Of a stretch of DNA of 64,000 nt, positions 25,105 through 34,012 are shown one piece after another; position 1 is the stretch's first letter, and each line of letters starts with the position of its first letter. The translations under genes and the position numbers were made by a program. The stretch is taken from NCBI RefSeq assembly GCF_036867135.1, contig NZ_JBAJIJ010000001.1, forward strand, positions 558,001 through 622,000, in the 5' to 3' direction. The notes below the pieces were generated by a model. The model had not been told where the DNA came from. It searched no databases and was given only the letters and a program-made list of their open reading frames with translations. Origin of the DNA: Aeromicrobium sp. Sec7.5 (lineage in GTDB: Bacteria > Actinomycetota > Actinomycetes > Propionibacteriales > Nocardioidaceae).

Positions 25105-26594
25105 GCCGGCTCTCGCTCCCGCACGACGTCACCGACCGGCTCGCGGACGCGCTCCGCGGCGCCACGTTCACGGCCGACGGCGTGCACGCCCTCCTGGGCA
25201 CCAGCGCCCACGCGGCACTCGGACGCAACGAGTCGACCCCGGCCGTCCGCGCGGCGTCGGACGGCTCGCCGCTCGCGGTGCTCGTGCGCCTGTTCACCCT
25301 GCAGCGCCCCGTCGAGCGTGGGGCGGCCGACCGGGCGCTCCCGGGCCTCGTCGAGCCGCTGGCCGCCGCGGGGCTCCTCGCAGTCTCCGGCGACGAGGTG
25401 CGGGCCCGGGTCGACGTGCGGCCCTACGGCGACGAGGACCACGACTGGTGGGTCGTCTGCGACCTCACGCCTGGGATCGACGCCTCACCGGTCGAGGTGG
25501 GCCCCGAGCACGTGCTGGGCATCAGTGAGGCGTCCTCCTCCCTGGCCCGACTCGTGGCGCGTCGTCCCGTCGACCGCGCGCTCGACCTCGGCACCGGCTG
25601 CGGCGTGCAGGCCCTGCACCTCGCGCAGCATGCCCGGCACGTCGTCGCCACCGACGTCAACCCGCGGGCGCTCGACATGGCGCGCCTCACCGCCCAGATC
25701 AATGCGGCACAGCTCAACGGGGTCGATCTCGACGTCCGCGACGGCAGCCTGTACGAGCCCGTCGCGGGGGAGCGCTTCGACCTGATCGCCTCGAACCCAC
25801 CGTTCGTCGTGTCGCCGCCCGACGGCGACCGCCTGGTCTACCGCGAGACCGGCTTCGAGGGCGACGACGTCGTGCGTCGGCTGGTCGCCGGCGCCGCCGA
25901 CCACCTCACGGACGACGGCATGTGCCACCTGCTGGCGTCCTGGGTGCATCCCGCCGACGGCTCGTGGCAGGACCGCCTCGCAGGCTGGATCGAGCACACC
26001 GGTCTCGACGCCTGGGTGCTCGAGCGCGAGGAGGTGGACCTCGAGGCCTACACCGAGATGTGGCTCGCCGACTCCGGACACCGTGGCCGCCCCGGGTACA
26101 CCGCCGCCTACGACCGCTGGCTCGGCTGGTTCGCCGAGCAGGGGATCGGCGCCATGGGATTCGGCTGGATCACGCTGCGCCGCGCGGGGCGCACCACGCC
26201 CTCGGTGCGTATCGAGTCGTGGGACGGACAGGTCGCCGGCCCGGTCGGCCCCACCGTCCTGCAGTGGGCCGAGGCCCACGACGTGACGGGCGAGGTGCTC
26301 GACCACACGTGGACGACCGCCCCCGACCTCGTCCAGCACACGTGGGGCGAGCCGGGCGCGGAGGACCCCGCCGTCATCACGGTGCGCCTCCAGGAAGGCC
26401 TGCGCCGCGAGCGCCGTGTCGACACCGTGACCGCCGGACTGCTGTCCGCCAGTGACGGCGACCTCACCTCGGGGCAGGTCCTGGGGGCCATCGCGACGCT
26501 GCTCGACCTCGACCCGGAGACGCTGAAGGACGAGCGTCGCGCGGAGGTCGCTGACCTCGTGGCCGAGGGGTTCCTGGTCGCGTCTCGGGCCTAG
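25101..26594 (+). CDS. Methyltransferase with NPPF motif (DUF7059-type N-terminus)
   Basis: 497 residues: an N-terminal helical region (about 1-120), a Rossmann core with '[16 protein letters not shown]' and the NPPY-type motif '[11 protein letters not shown]' near residue 232, and a C-terminal region of 150 residues. NPPF marks enzymes that methylate amino nitrogens of protein Gln or of nucleic-acid bases (release-factor, 16S or 23S rRNA methyltransferases). The architecture matches an uncharacterised actinobacterial family. GTG start at 25101 overlaps the STAS stop. Target unknown. Confidence 0.78.
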   Translation: MSRLSLPHDVTDRLADALRGATFTADGVHALLGTSAHAALGRNESTPAVRAASDGSPLAVLVRLFTLQRPVERGAADRALPGLVEPLAAAGLLAVSGDEVRARVDVRPYGDEDHDWWVVCDLTPGIDASPVEVGPEHVLGISEASSSLARLVARRPVDRALDLGTGCGVQALHLAQHARHVVATDVNPRALDMARLTAQINAAQLNGVDLDVRDGSLYEPVAGERFDLIASNPPFVVSPPDGDRLVYRETGFEGDDVVRRLVAGAADHLTDDGMCHLLASWVHPADGSWQDRLAGWIEHTGLDAWVLEREEVDLEAYTEMWLADSGHRGRPGYTAAYDRWLGWFAEQGIGAMGFGWITLRRAGRTTPSVRIESWDGQVAGPVGPTVLQWAEAHDVTGEVLDHTWTTAPDLVQHTWGEPGAEDPAVITVRLQEGLRRERRVDTVTAGLLSASDGDLTSGQVLGAIATLLDLDPETLKDERRAEVADLVAEGFLVASRA

Positions 26595-26698
26595 TCACGC
26601 CACGCCCGCTCCGGGCGAGGGATGCAGACTTGTTGCGGGAGCACGCTACGGTGTGCCCGCCGGTTGCCGTCGTTCCCGGCCCTAGAGAGGATTCCCCC

Positions 26699-29434
26699 GT
26701 GACCAGCCTCGTGATCGTCGAGTCGCCGAACAAGGTCCGCAGCATTGCGGGCTACCTCGGCGACGGCTACGTCGTGGACGCCTCGGTGGGTCACATCCGT
26801 GACCTGCCCCAGGGCGCCGACGAGGTCCCGGCCAAGTACAAGGGGCTGCCCTGGGCACGCCTCGGGGTCGACATCGACAACGACTTCGAGCCGGTCTACG
26901 TCGTCTCGGCCGGCAAGAAGTCGCAGATCACCAAGCTCAAGAAGCTCCTCAAGGACGCCGACGAGCTCGTGCTGGCGACGGATGAGGACCGCGAGGGCGA
27001 GGCCATCGCGTGGCACCTGCTCGACGAGCTCAAGCCCAACGTCCCGGTCAAGCGCATCGTCTTCAACGAGATCACCAAGGAGGCGATCCAGCGCGCGATC
27101 GCCAACCCCCGTGACGTCGACATGGACCTGGTCGACGCGCAGGAGACCCGCCGCATCCTCGATCGTCTCTACGGCTACGAGGTCAGCCCGGTCCTGTGGA
27201 AGAAGGTCATGAGCGGCCTGTCGGCCGGTCGCGTGCAGTCCGTCGCGACCCGCCTGGTGGTCGAGCGCGAGCGCGAGCGCATCGCGTTCCGGTCCGCGTC
27301 CTACTGGGACCTCGACGCCACGTTCGACGCGAACGAGAAGCACGATCCGCAGTTCTTCCCCGCCCGACTCATGACGGTCGAGGGCAAGCGCATCGCCACC
27401 GGGTCGGCGTTCGGTGCCGACGGCCAGCTCAAGAACCCCGAGGTCGTGCAGCTCGACGAGGCCTCGGTCACGACGTTGGCCGAGGGCCTGCGCGGTCGCC
27501 CCCTCACGGTGGCCTCGGTCGAGGCCAAGCCGTACTCGCGCAAGCCGTACGCCCCGTTCCGCACCACGACGATGCAGCAGGAGGCCTCCCGCAAGTTCGG
27601 CTGGGGCGCCGCTCGCACGATGCAGGTCGCGCAGCGCCTCTACGAGGGCGGCTACATCACCTACATGCGGACCGACTCCTCGACGCTGAGCCAGACCGCC
27701 CTCAACGCGGCCCGCGCCCAGGTCGGCGAGCTGTACGGCGCGGCCTACCTGCCCGACAAGCCGCGCGTCTACGCCGGTACCTCGAAGAACGCGCAGGAGG
27801 CCCACGAGGCCATCCGCCCCGCCGGCGAGCGGTTCCGCACGCCGCAGAAGGCCGGCCTCTCCGGCGACGAGGCGAAGCTCTACGAGCTGATCTGGAAGCG
27901 CACGATCGCCTCGCAGATGAAGGACGCCCAGGGCGAGCAGCTCTCGATCAAGCTCGCCGGCGACGCCACCGACGGCCGCGCGGTCGAGTTCACCGCGTCG
28001 GGCCGGACGATCACGTTCCACGGCTTCCTCAAGGCGTACGTCGAGACGCACGAGGACCCGACGGCCCAGGGCGACGACCAGCAGACCAAGCTGCCCAACC
28101 TCGCCCAGGGCGACACGGTCCTGGCGCACGAGCTGGTGCCCAGCGGCCACGAGACGAAGCCGCCGGCGCGCTACACCGAGGCCAGCCTGATCAAGGAGCT
28201 CGAGGAGCGCGAGATCGGTCGCCCCTCCACCTACGCCTCGATCATCAACACGATCCAGAACCGCGGCTACGTCTACAAGAAGGGCACCGCGCTGGTCCCG
28301 GCGTGGATCGCCTTCAGTGTCGTGCGGCTGATGGAGCAGCACTTCAGCCGGCTGGTCGACTACTCCTTCACGGCGCAGCTCGAGGGCGTGCTCGACGAGG
28401 TCGCGCACGGTCGCGAGGACCGCCTTCGCGTGCTGCAGGGCTTCTGGTCCGGCGACAACGAGGGCGACACCGGCCTCAAGAAGCTCGTCGAGAACCTCCC
28501 CGACATCGACGCCCGTGGCCTGGCCACGTTCGACCTCGGCGAGGGCGTCGCGGTGCGCGTCGGCCGCTACGGCCCGTACGTCGAGGGCCCGCCGATGGTG
28601 CCCGGCGACGGTGGCACCGAGGTGCCCACCCGCGCCAACGTGCCCGAGGACCTCCCGCCCGACGAGCTCACGCTCGACGCGGCCCGTGAGCTGCTGCAGA
28701 ACCCGGCCGGCCAGGAGAAGCACCTCGGCACCCACCCGGAGTCGGGTCTGGACGTCGTGGCCCGCAACGGCCGCTACGGTCCCTACGTCGTGGAGTCGCT
28801 GCCCGACGGCTCGCCCAAGTCGGCCAAGCCGCGCACGTCCAGCCTGTTCAAGACGATGGACCTCGACTCGCTCTCGCTCGACGACGCGGTCAAGCTGCTC
28901 ACGCTGCCTCGCGTCGTCGGCACGGGCGAGGACGGCGAGGAGATCACGGCGCTGAACGGCCGCTACGGTCCGTACCTCAAGAAGGGCACCGACTCGCGGT
29001 CGATCGAGACCGAGGAGCAGCTGCTCACCCTGACCGAGGCCGAGGCCCGCGTCATCTACTCGCAGCCGAAGACGTATGGCCGGCGTGCCGCCGCGGCCCC
29101 GTTGAAGGAGCTCGGCGTCGACCCGGTCAGCGAGAAGCCGATCGTCGTCAAGGACGGCCGCTTCGGGCCCTACGTCACCGACGGCGACCACAACGCGAGC
29201 CTGCGCAAGGACGACGACGTCGACACGATCACGCCGGAGCGCGCGCACGAGCTGCTTGCGGAGCGCCGGGCCAAGGCCCCCGCGAAGAAGGGCGCCAAGA
29301 AGGCGGCCAAGAAGTCGCCGGCCAAGAAGACGGCGGCGAAGAAGACGGCCGCGAAGAAGACCGCCGCGAAGAAGACGCCGGCCAAGAAGACCGCCGCCAA
29401 GAAGACGGGCACCTCGGCGAAGAAGGCGGAGTAG
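26699..29434 (+). CDS. topA: DNA topoisomerase I
   Basis: 911 residues. TOPRIM domain at the N-terminus ('LVIVESPNKV' with Glu, 'LATDEDREGEA' with the Asp-x-Asp-x-Glu metal site), the catalytic 'GGYITYMRTDSSTL' with Tyr322, then repeated 'GRYGPYV' topoisomerase C-terminal modules in place of zinc fingers, and a lysine-rich tail of PAKKT/AAKKT repeats (about residues 860-911), as in other actinobacteria. GTG 26699 has AGGA at 26688-26691. It relaxes negative supercoils through a 5'-phosphotyrosine intermediate; the basic tail increases DNA binding. Confidence 0.97.
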   Translation: MTSLVIVESPNKVRSIAGYLGDGYVVDASVGHIRDLPQGADEVPAKYKGLPWARLGVDIDNDFEPVYVVSAGKKSQITKLKKLLKDADELVLATDEDREGEAIAWHLLDELKPNVPVKRIVFNEITKEAIQRAIANPRDVDMDLVDAQETRRILDRLYGYEVSPVLWKKVMSGLSAGRVQSVATRLVVERERERIAFRSASYWDLDATFDANEKHDPQFFPARLMTVEGKRIATGSAFGADGQLKNPEVVQLDEASVTTLAEGLRGRPLTVASVEAKPYSRKPYAPFRTTTMQQEASRKFGWGAARTMQVAQRLYEGGYITYMRTDSSTLSQTALNAARAQVGELYGAAYLPDKPRVYAGTSKNAQEAHEAIRPAGERFRTPQKAGLSGDEAKLYELIWKRTIASQMKDAQGEQLSIKLAGDATDGRAVEFTASGRTITFHGFLKAYVETHEDPTAQGDDQQTKLPNLAQGDTVLAHELVPSGHETKPPARYTEASLIKELEEREIGRPSTYASIINTIQNRGYVYKKGTALVPAWIAFSVVRLMEQHFSRLVDYSFTAQLEGVLDEVAHGREDRLRVLQGFWSGDNEGDTGLKKLVENLPDIDARGLATFDLGEGVAVRVGRYGPYVEGPPMVPGDGGTEVPTRANVPEDLPPDELTLDAARELLQNPAGQEKHLGTHPESGLDVVARNGRYGPYVVESLPDGSPKSAKPRTSSLFKTMDLDSLSLDDAVKLLTLPRVVGTGEDGEEITALNGRYGPYLKKGTDSRSIETEEQLLTLTEAEARVIYSQPKTYGRRAAAAPLKELGVDPVSEKPIVVKDGRFGPYVTDGDHNASLRKDDDVDTITPERAHELLAERRAKAPAKKGAKKAAKKSPAKKTAAKKTAAKKTAAKKTPAKKTAAKKTGTSAKKAE

Positions 29435-29454
29435 GGCCTGTGCTTGGTGCCAGC

Positions 29455-29508
29455 GGGCGGTGAGTGTTCCACCGCCCGAGCGCCCAGGTGGTGGAACACT
29501 CACCGCCC
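29455..29508. repeat. Palindromic intergenic repeat, copy B (possible topA terminator)
   Basis: Perfect 19-bp arms: GGGCGGTGAGTGTTCCACC at 29455-29473 and its reverse complement at 29490-29508, separated by 16 nt. It lies 20 bp after topA and shares GGGCGGTGAGT with the elements at 10402 and 45034. Confidence 0.8.
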
Positions 29509-29523
29509 ACCCCGGGCTCCGGG

Positions 29524-29529
29524 CATACT
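29524..29529 (+). promoter_or_regulatory. -10 box, leaderless hydrolase
   Basis: CATACT, 6 nt before ATG 29536. Confidence 0.4.
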
Positions 29530-29535
29530 CGCGGC

Positions 29536-30384
29536 ATGACTGCCCCTCTCGCGCGCATCTCGAGCTACACGAATGACGGGCTGACGTTCGACGTCGTCGA
29601 CTCCGGACCGATCGACGGCGACGTCGTGCTGCTGCTGCACGGGTTCCCGGAGCGGGCATCGTCGTGGGACGAGGTCTCGGCGCGTCTTCACGCGGAGGGC
29701 TACCGCACGCTCGCGCCTGACCAGCGCGGCTACTCGCCCGGCGCGCGCCCCCGCGGTCGTCGCAGCTACCGGGTCGACCTCCTCGTCGGTGACGTCGCGG
29801 CCCTCGTCGAGCGCGCCGGCGGCCGGGCCCACGTCGTCGGTCACGACTGGGGCGCGATGGTCGCCTGGTCGCTGGCGATCGCCCGTCCCGACCTGGTGCG
29901 CAGCCTCACGGCGCTGTCGGTGCCGCACCCGGCGGCCTTCGTGCACGCGCTCACGCGGTCGGTCCAAGGCCTGAAGTCCTGGTACATGCTCGCGTTCCAG
30001 ATCCCGTTCCTGCCCGAGCTCGTGCTGAGCCGGCGCTGGCGGATCCACCGACGGATCATGCGCGGCACCGGCATGAGCGACGCCGACGTCGACCGCTTCC
30101 GGTCCGGGATCCTCGACCACGGCGCGCTGCGCGGCGGGCTCGGCTGGTACCGCGCACTACCGTTTCTGGACCGCCGGGCACCGACCCGGGTGTCCGTCCC
30201 CACGACGATGGTCTGGAGCGACCGCGACCTGTTCATCGGGCGGGCGTCGGCCGAGGCCAGTGAGCAGCACGTCGACGCGCCGTACGAGCTCGTCGTGCTC
30301 CTCGGCGTGAGCCACTGGATCCCCACGGAGGTCCCGGACGCCGCGGCCGACGCGATCCTCGCCCGCACGTCGTCGGTCGACTGA
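29536..30384 (+). CDS. Alpha/beta hydrolase, epoxide-hydrolase-like
   Basis: 282 residues. 'LLLHGFPERASSWDEV' is the oxyanion HGFP motif; 'VVGHDWGAMVAW' places Asp as nucleophile as in epoxide hydrolases and haloalkane dehalogenases; 'TMVWSDRDLFIG' carries the acid and 'GVSHWIPTEVPD' the His. The Asp nucleophile with HGFP favours epoxide hydrolase over esterase. ATG 29536 follows a CATACT box by 6 nt. The gene stands alone between topA and the riboswitch-controlled deaminase gene. Confidence 0.83.
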   Translation: MTAPLARISSYTNDGLTFDVVDSGPIDGDVVLLLHGFPERASSWDEVSARLHAEGYRTLAPDQRGYSPGARPRGRRSYRVDLLVGDVAALVERAGGRAHVVGHDWGAMVAWSLAIARPDLVRSLTALSVPHPAAFVHALTRSVQGLKSWYMLAFQIPFLPELVLSRRWRIHRRIMRGTGMSDADVDRFRSGILDHGALRGGLGWYRALPFLDRRAPTRVSVPTTMVWSDRDLFIGRASAEASEQHVDAPYELVVLLGVSHWIPTEVPDAAADAILARTSSVD

Positions 30385-30401
30385 CCGCTCCCGGACGCCC
30401 C

Positions 30402-30430
30402 TCGACGCCCGCCGGCGGCATTGCTAGCGT
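30402..30430 (+). promoter_or_regulatory. Promoter of the riboswitch leader
   Basis: TCGACG at 30402-30407 and TAGCGT at 30425-30430 with 17-bp spacing resemble -35 and -10 elements; transcription would start just before the SAH aptamer. Confidence 0.45.
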
Positions 30431-30443
30431 GACCATCGCGGTC

Positions 30444-30522
30444 GACGAGAGGCGCTGCGACGGGCTGGGCCCGCCACGCTCGTCAGGCCCGCAGGACGGA
30501 AGGGCGCCTCCCACCCAGGAGG
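30444..30522 (+). ncRNA. Probable S-adenosylhomocysteine (SAH) riboswitch
   Basis: The leader follows the SAH aptamer layout: P1 GACGAG (30444-30449) with CTCGTC (30479-30484); the conserved GCGCTGCGAC after it (30453-30462); a P2 hairpin CGGGC/GCCCG (30461-30465, 30469-30473); GCCACGCTCG close to the consensus GCCAGGCUCG; and P4 pseudoknot GAGGCGC (30449-30455) with GCGCCTC (30504-30510). CCTCC (30507-30511) can instead pair with the ribosome site GGAGG (30518-30522). Ligand-stabilised P4 would free the SD, an ON switch, as is known for this class. Identification is by eye, not by covariance model. Confidence 0.75.
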
Positions 30523-30527
30523 TCGCC

Positions 30528-31580
30528 ATGGCGCCCACTGACCCCGCCCTCACCGACCCCGCCCTCACCGAGCTGATCGCCGCCCTGCCGAAGGCCGAGC
30601 TGCACGTGCACCACGTCGGCTCCGCGAGCCCGGCCACGGTGGCTCGCCTGGCGGCCCGCCACGAGGGCTCGAGCCCCGTCCCGACCGATCCCGAGCTCTT
30701 GGCCGAGTACTTCACGTTCACCGACTTCGCCCACTTCATCGAGGTCTACCTGTCGGTCGTCGACCTGATCCGCACGCCAGACGACGTCGCGACCCTGACG
30801 TACGACGTCGGCGCCGACCTCGCCCGGCAGAACGTCCGGTACGCCGAGCTCACCGTGACGCCCTACACGTCCGTCGTCCGAGGCATCGCTCCCGACGCGT
30901 TCTGCGAGGCCATCGAGGACGCCCGGCAGCGGGTGGCTCGCGATCACGGGACGCAGCTGCGGTGGATCTTCGACATCCCGGGGGAGTCGGGTCTCCCGGC
31001 GGCCGACGCCACGTTGGCGATCGCCCTCGGGCAGCAGCCGGACGGCTTGGTCGGGTTCGGGCTCGGCGGGCCCGAGGTCGGCGTGCCTCGACCGCAGTTC
31101 GCCCCCCACTTCGCGGCCGCCCGTGCCGCGGGGCTGCGGAGCGTGCCGCACGCGGGTGAGACCACGGGTCCGCAGACCGTCTGGGACGCGCTGGAGCACC
31201 TCGGCGCCGAGCGCATCGGCCACGGCATCGCGGCTGCGCAGGACGAGGCGCTGATGGCGCACCTCGCCGAGCACCAGATCGCCCTGGAGGTCTGCCCGAC
31301 GTCCAACGTCTGCACGGGGGCGGTCGCGAGCCTGGCCGAGCACCCGCTGCCGCAGCTCGTCGCCGCCGGCGTGCCGGTCACGATCGCGTCGGACGACCCG
31401 CCGATGTTCTCGACCACGCTCCTGCGCGAGTACGAGGTGGCGGCCGAGCTCCTGCAGCTCGACGCTGCGGGCGTCACCGAGCTGGTGCGGCAGTCGGTGC
31501 GGTTCTCGTTCCAGAGCGACGCCGAGAAGGCGGCCCTGCTCGCCGAGATCGACGCGATGGGGAGTCGTCCCCGGGGATGA
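30528..31580 (+). CDS. Adenosine deaminase family amidohydrolase, SAH-riboswitch controlled
   Basis: 350 residues of the metallo-dependent deaminase fold: 'KAELHVHHVGS' (HxH zinc ligands), 'VPHAGETTGP' (zinc His plus catalytic Glu), 'ERIGHGI', and 'VTIASDDPPMF' with the final Asp. HHVGS differs from the HLDG/HLEG of classical adenosine deaminases and resembles a subgroup in actinobacteria with altered substrates (some members act on aminodeoxyfutalosine). ATG 30528 is preceded by AGGAGG at 30517-30522, which forms part of the riboswitch. SAH control suggests the enzyme handles SAH itself or the adenosine released from it. Confidence 0.85.
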   Translation: MAPTDPALTDPALTELIAALPKAELHVHHVGSASPATVARLAARHEGSSPVPTDPELLAEYFTFTDFAHFIEVYLSVVDLIRTPDDVATLTYDVGADLARQNVRYAELTVTPYTSVVRGIAPDAFCEAIEDARQRVARDHGTQLRWIFDIPGESGLPAADATLAIALGQQPDGLVGFGLGGPEVGVPRPQFAPHFAAARAAGLRSVPHAGETTGPQTVWDALEHLGAERIGHGIAAAQDEALMAHLAEHQIALEVCPTSNVCTGAVASLAEHPLPQLVAAGVPVTIASDDPPMFSTTLLREYEVAAELLQLDAAGVTELVRQSVRFSFQSDAEKAALLAEIDAMGSRPRG

Positions 31581-31596
31581 GCCGCCCGACCTCGCC

Positions 31597-31602
31597 TAGG
31601 GT
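31597..31602 (+). promoter_or_regulatory. -10 box, leaderless lipoprotein
   Basis: TAGGGT, 7 nt before ATG 31610. Confidence 0.5.
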
Positions 31603-31609
31603 CGGGTGC

Positions 31610-32479
31610 ATGCGGCGGACGGCGACGGGACTCATGGTGGTGCTGGTCGTCACCGTGCTCGCGGGCTGCGGCGACGTCAACAAGGGCTCGGCGTTCGCGG
31701 CCGAGTTCCAGGTGTTCCTCGACGGACGCGACGACCTCGAGGTCGCCGAGGCCGGTGGCACGAACCCGCTGCCGTGGTCCGGGACGGGCGACGTGTCGGT
31801 GGAGGTCGTGGCCGGCCTGAGTGACGACGAGGTCGTCGACGCGGTCTGGGAGATCACCGCGCACGAGGTCGAGAACCAGGTCTCTTACGACCTCGAGGTG
31901 AGGTTCCCGACGCAGACCGACACGGGCGACCCGGCACTCGCTGCGTTCCACCTGGGCGTGCCGGGGCCGGCTCCCGAGGGGGACGAGGCCGAGCTCCGCC
32001 GCGAGATCGAGCGTCGCCTCGGCATCGCCCGCACCCTGGTCGGGTTCGGCATCGGGGAGACCGAGGCCTCCGCCGGGCCCGACGACTTCCGGATGCGGTC
32101 GACGGGCGACGCCCTGGCCGTCGCCACGGCCCTGTGCGACGACACCGGTCTCGAGCGGGTCGTCGACTACTTCTTCGTCGAAGGGCCCGCGCCCGACGGC
32201 ACCCTCCCCGGGGGCACGGTCGAGGACGACCTCTCGACCGGCACGCCCGGGAGCCGCGTCACGCTCGTCGACGCGGGCGACTGCTCGTGGCTCTCCGGCA
32301 TGACCGAGATCCTGGCGCTCATGGCCGTTCCGGGAGCGGTCACGTCCTACTCCGCCGAGCACTCGGAGTTCGACGACCGGCCGTCGCTGCGGGTCACGCT
32401 GGCCCCCACCGTCCCGGTCGACGTGGCCCCCGCCCAGGCGCGAGCCGCCGAGCTCGGCGTGGACGTCTACTTTGCGTAG
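31610..32479 (+). CDS. Lipoprotein of unknown function (first of a tandem pair)
   Basis: 289 residues. The signal peptide ends in the lipobox 'LAGC', so the mature protein is lipid-anchored outside the membrane at the Cys near residue 20. The mature part repeats features of its neighbour: 'FLDGRDDLE', 'WEITAHEVENQVSYDLEVRF', 'DCSWL', and a C-terminus 'AAELGVDVYFA'. I do not recognise a described family. ATG 31610 follows a TAGGGT box by 7 nt. It overlaps no gene, and the paralogue starts 17 bp downstream. Confidence 0.8.
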   Translation: MRRTATGLMVVLVVTVLAGCGDVNKGSAFAAEFQVFLDGRDDLEVAEAGGTNPLPWSGTGDVSVEVVAGLSDDEVVDAVWEITAHEVENQVSYDLEVRFPTQTDTGDPALAAFHLGVPGPAPEGDEAELRREIERRLGIARTLVGFGIGETEASAGPDDFRMRSTGDALAVATALCDDTGLERVVDYFFVEGPAPDGTLPGGTVEDDLSTGTPGSRVTLVDAGDCSWLSGMTEILALMAVPGAVTSYSAEHSEFDDRPSLRVTLAPTVPVDVAPAQARAAELGVDVYFA

Positions 32480-32495
32480 GCCTGGGGTCCACGAC

Positions 32496-33335
32496 ATGCG
32501 ACGCGCGGCGATGGCGTCCGGAGTGGCGCTGGTCGTCATCGGACTTGCGGGCTGCGGCGCGGTCGACCGGGGAGCGGCCTTCGCGGACCAGTTCCGGCCG
32601 TTCCTCGACGGTCGCGACGCCGTCGAGGAGTCGTCGATCTCCGTGGGAGGTGGCGCGCTGCCGTTCACGGGGTCGGCCGACGTGACGGTGACGCTCGTGG
32701 ACGACCTGAGCGACGTCGAGATCGTGCGGGAGGCGTGGGAGATCACGGCCCACGAGGTCGACGACCAGGTCGGCTACGGGCTGGAGGTCCGGTTCGCGGC
32801 GGAGAACCGTGAGGGAGAGTGCACCATCACGGCGTTCTCGCTCCAGGTGCTCGAGGCCGCTCCGGACGACGACGAGCTGCGCGACGACATCGCCGACCGC
32901 GTCGACCACGCCCGCGCATTCGCGGCCCTCGGCACCGGACCGAGCGAGGTCGAGGCCGATGGGTCGGCGAACACGCTGACGACGCGTGCCGATGCGCTCG
33001 CGGTGGCCGCCGCGGCCTGCGAGGACGAGGACCTCGTGGAGTCGCTGGAGTCACTGACCGTGGCGGGCACGCTCCCGACCGGCGCGGGCAGCGGCAGCGA
33101 CACGACGAGCGAGGCGACCATCCGTGGCTTCGGCGACTGCTCCTGGGTGCCCGACGCGACGGCCGTCCTGCAGGCGATCGGCGACCTCGGCCCGGTCGGG
33201 ACGTACTCGGTCGCGTTCAACGGGTACCTGGAGCGGCCGCAGCTCTCGGTGTCGCTCGTCCCCGGAACCGTCATCGACCCCGCGGCACCGCTGGCGATCG
33301 CGGCCGACCTCGGGGTGGAGCTCCTCTTCTCGTAG
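32496..33335 (+). CDS. Lipoprotein of unknown function (second of a tandem pair)
   Basis: 279 residues, a paralogue of the preceding gene: the same order of lipobox 'LAGC', 'FLDGRDAVEE', 'WEITAHEVDDQVGYGLEVRF', a Cys in 'DCSWV' and end 'AADLGVELLFS'. ATG 32496 gives a standard signal peptide; a TTG at 32472 overlapping the previous stop would add eight residues. Tandem duplication is evident from aligned motifs; divergence is considerable, so the event is not recent. Function unknown. Confidence 0.8.
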   Translation: MRRAAMASGVALVVIGLAGCGAVDRGAAFADQFRPFLDGRDAVEESSISVGGGALPFTGSADVTVTLVDDLSDVEIVREAWEITAHEVDDQVGYGLEVRFAAENREGECTITAFSLQVLEAAPDDDELRDDIADRVDHARAFAALGTGPSEVEADGSANTLTTRADALAVAAAACEDEDLVESLESLTVAGTLPTGAGSGSDTTSEATIRGFGDCSWVPDATAVLQAIGDLGPVGTYSVAFNGYLERPQLSVSLVPGTVIDPAAPLAIAADLGVELLFS

Positions 33336-33346
33336 GCGCGAGCCAC

Positions 33347-33352
33347 TAGGCT
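33347..33352 (+). promoter_or_regulatory. -10 box, leaderless tmk
   Basis: TAGGCT, 6 nt before ATG 33359. Confidence 0.5.
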
Positions 33353-33358
33353 CCCGGC

Positions 33359-34012
33359 ATGGCATCTGACTCCGGCGCCGGGTTCTTCCTCGTGCTCGAG
33401 GGCGGCGAGGGCGGTGGCAAGTCCACCCAGGCCGATCTCGTGGTGCAGTGGCTGCGTCAGCAGGGACGCACGGTCCTGCAGACGCGCCAGCCGGGAGGCA
33501 CCCCCGTCGGGTCCCGCCTGCGCGAGATCCTGCTCGATCCCGCCACCGGCGCCCTCGACCCCCGCACGGAGTCGCTCGTGTACGCCGCCGACAAGGCCGA
33601 GCACGTCGCCACGGTCATCGCGCCCGCGCTCGCCCGCGGCGAGGTCGTGGTGTGCGACCGCTATGTCGACTCCACGCTGGCCTACCAGGGCGCGGGCCGC
33701 GCGATCGACGCCACCGAGCTCGCCCGGGTCGCGGCCTGGGCCACGGGCGACCTCCGTCCGCACCTCACGGTCGTCCTCGACGTCGACCCGGAGGTCGGCC
33801 TGGTGCGCGCCGGACGTGCCGGCGACGGCCACGACCGCATCGAGGCCGAGCCCCTGGAGTTCCACCGGCGAGTCCGACGGCACTTCCTCGACCTCGCGGC
33901 CAAGCGTCCGGACGAGTACCTCGTGGTCGACGCCGACCGCGAGCCGGGCAGCGTGCACGCCGACATCCGCGCGGCTCTCGAGTCGCGGCTGTTGACCGAG
34001 GTGCGGCCATGA
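33359..34012 (+). CDS. tmk: Thymidylate kinase (dTMP kinase)
   Basis: 217 residues. P-loop 'LEGGEGGGKSTQADLV', the 'TRQPGGTPVGSRLREILL' substrate loop, 'VVCDRYVDSTLAYQGAGR' (DRY/DRH motif and TYQG) and the LID region 'RAGRAGDGHDRIE'. Converts dTMP to dTDP. Overlaps holB by 4 bp (ATGA), a common pairing tying nucleotide supply to the replisome clamp loader. Confidence 0.96.
   Translation: MASDSGAGFFLVLEGGEGGGKSTQADLVVQWLRQQGRTVLQTRQPGGTPVGSRLREILLDPATGALDPRTESLVYAADKAEHVATVIAPALARGEVVVCDRYVDSTLAYQGAGRAIDATELARVAAWATGDLRPHLTVVLDVDPEVGLVRAGRAGDGHDRIEAEPLEFHRRVRRHFLDLAAKRPDEYLVVDADREPGSVHADIRAALESRLLTEVRP

Noticed and set aside
26591-29659. 1022-residue antisense ORF opposite topA
   Set aside because: Long antisense frames are common in high-GC DNA; composition is low-complexity Arg/Leu/Gly and topA is certain on the other strand.
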